From Krumholzibacterium sp965370495 (GTDB lineage: Bacteria; Krumholzibacteriota; Krumholzibacteriia; Krumholzibacteriales; Krumholzibacteriaceae), in assembly GCA_965370495.1 (NCBI GenBank), contig CBDUUV010000011.1, positions 1-36,850 on the forward strand: a stretch of 36,850 nt of DNA, read 5' to 3'. Shown piece after piece: positions 32,431 through 36,850 of the stretch. The notes under the pieces were generated by a model. The model saw only the letters and a program-made list of their open reading frames with translations, was not told the DNA's origin and searched no databases. The position numbers and the translations under genes are program-made. The number at the start of each line of letters is the position of its first letter. Position 1 is the first letter of the stretch.

Positions 32431-33633
32431 ATGAGTATTTTATCAAGATTCGATGAATTCAAAGGTTCCAGGCCGCGACTGTACCACTTTTACGTCACAC
32501 TGGTATTTATCGCAGCCGCATCGGTCATATTCGCGGTAATGATGGTAAACAAGAAGGAAGTCAAAAAACGAAGATCCAGGCTTCCTGTCCCGGTAGTCAA
32601 AACTGTCAAGGCGGTTTCCGCCTCCCGCAGGGTAATACTTTCAGGCGAAGGCACTGTAAGGCCTTTCAGGCAGATCAGCCTGGTACCACAAGTCAGTGGA
32701 AAAACAGTCTGGATCTCTGAAGCCCTGGTGGATGGAGGAAAGTTTCTGGAAAGTGAGACTCTCCTGGAAATCGAATCTACCGATTACAGGCTCACCGTGA
32801 AATCAGCTGAAGCAAGGGTCAAGGATCTCGAAAGCAAGCTTCAACTCACGATTGAGGAAGCGGAAGCTGCAAAAGAAGAATGGGCCCTGGCCAATAACAA
32901 CAATAGCAGTCCTCCCCCACTCGTCGCAAAACAGCCACAACTTGCCGCGGCCCGGGCCGGCCTTGCCGCTGGGAAAGCAGATCTCGAGCGAGCACATCTC
33001 AATCTCGATAGAACAAAGATCAGGGCTCCATTCGACGGCCGGATCAGCAGTAAAAACGTCGACCTGGGCCAATTCGTCACACCTGGGATAATACTTGGAT
33101 CGATGTACTCTATCGAGGCCGCCGAAATCCCTGTACCCATGCGCGTCGAGGATCTCTTCTGGTTCCAGGTACCCGGCTTCACTTCAGATGAAGGCCCGGG
33201 AAGCAGCGTAATCGTTCATGCTGTTATCGCAGGCAAGAACCTTACATGGCAGGGAACGATCGTCCGCGCGGAGGGTTTTCTTGACTCACGTACAAGATTG
33301 ATCAATGTTATCGTACGTGTCGAGACTCCCTATAAAACCCTGCCTCCGCTCGCAATGGGACTTTTTGTTTCAGTCGAGATAGAGGGGCATGAACTCGAAA
33401 ACGCAATTGTCCTGCCACGCACATGCGTACATGAAGATGATATTCTATGGATCATCAACGATGAAAGCAGGCTGATTTTTCGCAAAATCGACATTGCGAG
33501 GTTCGAAAATGATGATGTATGGATCAAATCGGGGATCGATGATGGTGACCTCATCATCACTTCCTATATAAAAATCGTAACAGACAGCATGAAAGTGAAC
33601 CTCAGCTCCGCGAAAGGTAAGTCCCGGAAATGA
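32431..33633 (+). CDS. RND efflux periplasmic adaptor (membrane fusion protein)
   Basis: A 400-residue HlyD/AcrA-like adaptor. It has an N-terminal membrane helix (about 21-39), a barrel-sandwich half-motif VSGKTVWISEALVDGGKFLE, and a coiled-coil hairpin (about 120-190) with an unusual NNNNSSPPP turn. The returning half-motif is KIRAPFDGRISSKNVDLGQF, and beta-barrel and membrane-proximal domains complete it. I chose the ATG at 32431 (AAAGGA upstream). It starts just after the outer-membrane factor stop and overlaps the pump gene by four bases (ATGA). Confidence 0.93.
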   Translation: MSILSRFDEFKGSRPRLYHFYVTLVFIAAASVIFAVMMVNKKEVKKRRSRLPVPVVKTVKAVSASRRVILSGEGTVRPFRQISLVPQVSGKTVWISEALVDGGKFLESETLLEIESTDYRLTVKSAEARVKDLESKLQLTIEEAEAAKEEWALANNNNSSPPPLVAKQPQLAAARAGLAAGKADLERAHLNLDRTKIRAPFDGRISSKNVDLGQFVTPGIILGSMYSIEAAEIPVPMRVEDLFWFQVPGFTSDEGPGSSVIVHAVIAGKNLTWQGTIVRAEGFLDSRTRLINVIVRVETPYKTLPPLAMGLFVSVEIEGHELENAIVLPRTCVHEDDILWIINDESRLIFRKIDIARFENDDVWIKSGIDDGDLIITSYIKIVTDSMKVNLSSAKGKSRK

Positions 33634-36600
33634 ACAGAATCATAAATTGGTTCACCGAAAACCATGTTGCGTCCAATCTCCTGATGGTCTTTCTGCTTAT
33701 TGCCGGTTTTTTTACCGTTCGGACGGTAAAGGTGGAGACTTTTCCCGACATTACACTCGATATCATAAATATTTCTGTGGAGTACCCTGGAGCTTCCCCC
33801 GAGGAGGTCGAGGAATCCATTGTTCGAAGAATAGAGGAAAGGATAGCCGGTCTTGCGGGTATCGACAGGATTGCCTCGACAGCAAGGGAAAATTTAGGCT
33901 CTGTGAATATCGAAGTCATCACCGGATGGGATATTGAGAGCCTTACGAATGACGTCAAATCAGAAGTTGACAGGATCAGAACTTTTCCTAACGAAGCTGA
34001 AAAACCCGTCGTCCGGCAAGTCGTCCGTACAAACCAGGTTATCAACCTGGCGCTGTATGGAGACGCTCCCGAATCAACAATCAAACATATGGCTGAAAAG
34101 ATAAAAGATAATCTTACAGAGCTGCCTGGTATCACGCTGGTTGAACTTTTCGGAGTCAGGAAAGCCGAGATCCATATCGATGTATCTGAAACCGACCTCA
34201 GGCGCTATGGGCTCACCCTTGATCAGGTTGCGGGCACCGTACGACAGGCCAGCCTGGACCTGCCGGCAGGAAGCATCAAATCCGCCAACGGTACCATCAT
34301 AATCCGAACCAAGGGGCGAAGATATTACGCATCTGAATATGCTGACATAGCAGTTCTGGCAAGGCCCGACGGTAGCAAGATCACACTTGGCCAGATAGCG
34401 GACCTTTCAGACGGGTTCGAGGATGTCGACATTCATGTCAAAACAAAAGGAAAACCGGCTGTATTCATAGAGGTGTACAGGGTAGCCGATCAGAGCGCGC
34501 TTAGAGTGGCAAAAACGGTCAAGGACTATGTGAACAGTATCAGGCCCGACTTGCCCGAGGGAATAGATATTGTTTTTTTCAATGACATGTCGGAAGTCCT
34601 GAAAAGCAGGTTGAATCTGCTGATAAGGAACATGTCACTGGGACTCGTCCTTGTTATTGTACTCCTCAGCATGTTCCTCAATCCCAAACTGGCATTCTGG
34701 GTAACCCTGGGGATTCCCATTTCTTTCGCAACAGCTTTGTGGCTTCTTCCCGTTTTCAATATATCTATCAACCTGATCTCTCTTTTCGCATTTATACTGA
34801 TCCTCGGTATAGTAGTCGATGATGCCATCGTGATTGGCGAGAATATATACAGAAAGCGCGAAAATGGAATAGACGGAATCAAGGGGGCAGTCCTGGGAAC
34901 TTCACAGGTCTCGCGCCCTGTGATCTTTGCCGTCCTCACTACGATCGCCGCATTCTATCCCCTGCTGAAGATCCCGGGAGTCAGGGGCAACTTCATGCGC
35001 AATATTCCCATTGTAGTGATCCTGGTGCTTGCCGGGTCCCTCATCGAATCTCTCTTTATCCTTCCAGGTCATCTCGCCAGAAGCAAATTCAAGGGAATCA
35101 ACCATGGATCTCAGGATCAGAAAAGCAGGTGGGTGGATCGCAAGCTCAAGGAACTGATCAGGGGACCCTATAAAAGGTTACTCAGGTTCTGCCTCAGATG
35201 GAGGTACGCTGCCGTCGCCGCGGGAATCGCCGTTCTTATCATAACCTTGGGAATATTCAAAAGCGGTAGAATCAAATTCACCCTTTTCCCGAAGATAGAT
35301 GCCGACAATCTCGTTTGTTCGATTGTAATGCCTGCCAGCACACCTGTAGAAAAAACTGAAAAGATCCTGGCATATATCGAACAGAGTGCAATCGATTTGA
35401 TTGCAGAAGTGGACTCCAGACGGCCGGAAGGAGCTCCTTCCGTTATGAAGGAATATTTCTCACTGACAGGAATCCATATGGGCGGCTCCGGGCCCATGGG
35501 AAGGAATACGCCGGGTGGACATCTCGCCCAGGTCCATATCCAGCTTCTTGGAGGTGAAAAACGCAACATCAAAGCCTCCAGACTGGCTGATGCCTGGAGA
35601 AGGAAAGTCGGTATCATACCTGACGCAGAATCGGTTACTTTTGTAGGACAGTTAAGACATGCGCGGACGCCTGTCGAGATCCATCTCTCATCCGACAATC
35701 ACGAGATCCTTCTCGAAGCGATTGAGGCAATGAAAAATGAACTCAGACAATTCCCGGGCCTTATAGATATCAATGATAATTTTCTCCCGGGAAAAAACGA
35801 ACTGCAGATAAAACTCAAACCTTCAGCAAAAACCATGGGCCTTACTCTGAATGATCTTGCCCGCCAGGTAAGAGCGGCCTTCTATGGATCCGAAGCTTTA
35901 CGTATCCAGCGGGGAAAGGATGAAGTCAAGATCCTTGTACGCTATCCGGATTCCGAACGCAAGTCTCTCCATAATATTGAAAATATGCGCATCAGGACGC
36001 CTGACGGCGTCGAGATTCCTTTCAGCCAGGTTGCATCTGTCAATATGAATCAGGGGTACGCGATAATCCAGCGATCTCAGCGAAAACGTGTAATCGCCGT
36101 CACCGCGGATGTCGAAGAGGGCGCCGCTAATGCAGCCGAAATCAATACTCAGCTCGATGAAGAGATTCTCGACAAATTACATGCCTTATACCCCGACGTG
36201 GGATTTCTCCTGGAAGGCGCCGGCAGAGAAGACCAGGAATTCATGAGTTCTATTACGCAATCATTCCTGTTTGCTCTGTTCATGATATATGCCCTCCTTG
36301 CGATACCATTCAAATCTTTCTCCCAGCCTCTTATCGTAATGGCGGCAATACCTTTTGGAATCGTCGGTGCTGTTTTCGGGCATATGATCATGGGATACAA
36401 TATCAGCATGATGAGCATGTTCGGGATCGTAGGCCTTTCCGGGGTAGTCGTAAACGACTCTCTTGTGCTTATCGAAGCTACAAATCGAATCAGGGAAAAC
36501 GGAAAATCTCACTTCGACGCTATTACGACAGCTGGAGCGTTGAGATTCAGGGCGATCATACTGACTTCGATCACTACATTCGGCGGCCTTCTTCCCATGC

Positions 36601-36767
36601 TTCTCGAACGAAGCCTTCAGGCAAGATTCCTGATCCCGATGGCGGCAGGCCTCGGATATGGCGTTCTGTTCGCGACTGGTATCACCCTGATACTGATCCC
36701 GTGCCTCTATCTTATACTGGAAGACATCCACCTGTTATATGAAAGAATTAAGGTGAAATTCGGTTGA
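33630..36767 (+). CDS. RND efflux transporter permease (AcrB/HAE1-like)
   Basis: A 1045-residue inner-membrane pump driven by proton flow. It has the typical two-fold layout: N-terminal TM1, a large periplasmic loop, TM2-7, a second loop, then TM8-12. TM4 holds the proton-relay acids in ILGIVVDDAIVIGEN. The TM10 region reads GLSGVVVNDSLVLIE, without the Lys of AcrB. Early motifs ETFPDI and VEYPGASPEEVEESI are family hallmarks. It lacks an obvious CusA-type methionine relay, so drug-type and metal-type substrates both remain possible. Confidence 0.95.
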   Translation: MNRIINWFTENHVASNLLMVFLLIAGFFTVRTVKVETFPDITLDIINISVEYPGASPEEVEESIVRRIEERIAGLAGIDRIASTARENLGSVNIEVITGWDIESLTNDVKSEVDRIRTFPNEAEKPVVRQVVRTNQVINLALYGDAPESTIKHMAEKIKDNLTELPGITLVELFGVRKAEIHIDVSETDLRRYGLTLDQVAGTVRQASLDLPAGSIKSANGTIIIRTKGRRYYASEYADIAVLARPDGSKITLGQIADLSDGFEDVDIHVKTKGKPAVFIEVYRVADQSALRVAKTVKDYVNSIRPDLPEGIDIVFFNDMSEVLKSRLNLLIRNMSLGLVLVIVLLSMFLNPKLAFWVTLGIPISFATALWLLPVFNISINLISLFAFILILGIVVDDAIVIGENIYRKRENGIDGIKGAVLGTSQVSRPVIFAVLTTIAAFYPLLKIPGVRGNFMRNIPIVVILVLAGSLIESLFILPGHLARSKFKGINHGSQDQKSRWVDRKLKELIRGPYKRLLRFCLRWRYAAVAAGIAVLIITLGIFKSGRIKFTLFPKIDADNLVCSIVMPASTPVEKTEKILAYIEQSAIDLIAEVDSRRPEGAPSVMKEYFSLTGIHMGGSGPMGRNTPGGHLAQVHIQLLGGEKRNIKASRLADAWRRKVGIIPDAESVTFVGQLRHARTPVEIHLSSDNHEILLEAIEAMKNELRQFPGLIDINDNFLPGKNELQIKLKPSAKTMGLTLNDLARQVRAAFYGSEALRIQRGKDEVKILVRYPDSERKSLHNIENMRIRTPDGVEIPFSQVASVNMNQGYAIIQRSQRKRVIAVTADVEEGAANAAEINTQLDEEILDKLHALYPDVGFLLEGAGREDQEFMSSITQSFLFALFMIYALLAIPFKSFSQPLIVMAAIPFGIVGAVFGHMIMGYNISMMSMFGIVGLSGVVVNDSLVLIEATNRIRENGKSHFDAITTAGALRFRAIILTSITTFGGLLPMLLERSLQARFLIPMAAGLGYGVLFATGITLILIPCLYLILEDIHLLYERIKVKFG

Positions 36768-36808
36768 TAACTGTATATGGATATAGGCCTGTTTCAGGAT
36801 TTCTACGC

Positions 36809-36850
36809 ATGGTCTGCCTTGGATCACTGTTCATCCTTGCGATCGTACCC
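36809..36850 (+). CDS. start of a further exported protein, cut by the window end
   Basis: After the pump stop an open frame reads MVCLGSLFILAIVP from the ATG at 36809, with AGGAT nine bases upstream. It looks like the start of a signal peptide. A TTG at 36764, overlapping the pump stop, is the alternative start of the same frame. It is probably another member of the efflux operon; only 14 codons are visible. Confidence 0.4.
   Translation, partial: MVCLGSLFILAIVP

Overview
The window reads as chromosomal DNA of an uncultured-type, diderm (LPS-making) bacterium. It has a heptose-activation pair (rfaE1/rfaE2), an LpxL-type lipid A acyltransferase, BAM-type outer-membrane proteins and a tripartite RND pump. 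Roughly balanced GC, a PorV/FadL-like porin, many FG-GAP and SdrD-B modules and a cyclic-2,3-diphosphoglycerate-synthetase homologue suggest a lineage of the FCB group or a neighbouring candidate phylum (for example Krumholzibacteriota-like). That placement is inference, not shown. I saw no tRNA, rRNA, CRISPR, insertion sequence or prophage.

Layout. (1) 161-1498 (+): an outer-membrane beta-barrel behind a near-consensus sigma-70 promoter. (2) 1499-14508 (-): a collinear block of 16 genes with short gaps, read from rfaE1 through rfaE2, a cDPG-synthetase-like GTPase, sucC-sucD, ndk, a DUF177 protein, rpmF, plsX, fabH, fabD, fabG, acpP, fabF and rnc to a Cys-rich small protein. It joins LPS core precursor synthesis, succinyl-CoA/NTP metabolism and the classic rpmF-plsX-fab-rnc fatty-acid cluster. 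(3) 14700-16910 (-): a PH-domain membrane protein, a polytopic membrane protein and a lipoprotein. (4) 17189-19221: a ferritin-like protein (+), a protein with a 13-14-residue Trp repeat (-) and a DUF3467 protein (+). (5) 19288-22581 (-): dprA, a DUF362 ferredoxin protein and lpxL. (6) 23030-28201 (+): a minor-pilin operon (FimT/GspH-, PilV-, PilW- and PilX-like). The PilW-like member is 998 residues long and carries three SdrD-B-like domains and a seven-bladed FG-GAP propeller. (7) 28588-36850 (+): a His/Met/Cys-rich Spy-like protein, an ECF sigma factor, a one-TM small protein, a second Spy-like protein, and an RND efflux system (outer-membrane factor, adaptor, pump), with a further gene cut by the window end.

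Most unusual points: the PilW/SdrD-B/propeller fusion, which looks like a pilus-tip adhesin built in cis without PilY1; EF-hand-type calcium loops in three of the four minor pilins; the metal-ligand-rich insertion splitting a Spy-like domain beside an ECF/RND module of CnrYXH-like logic; an RNase III with an Ala in place of a conserved catalytic Asp; and the Trp-repeat protein.
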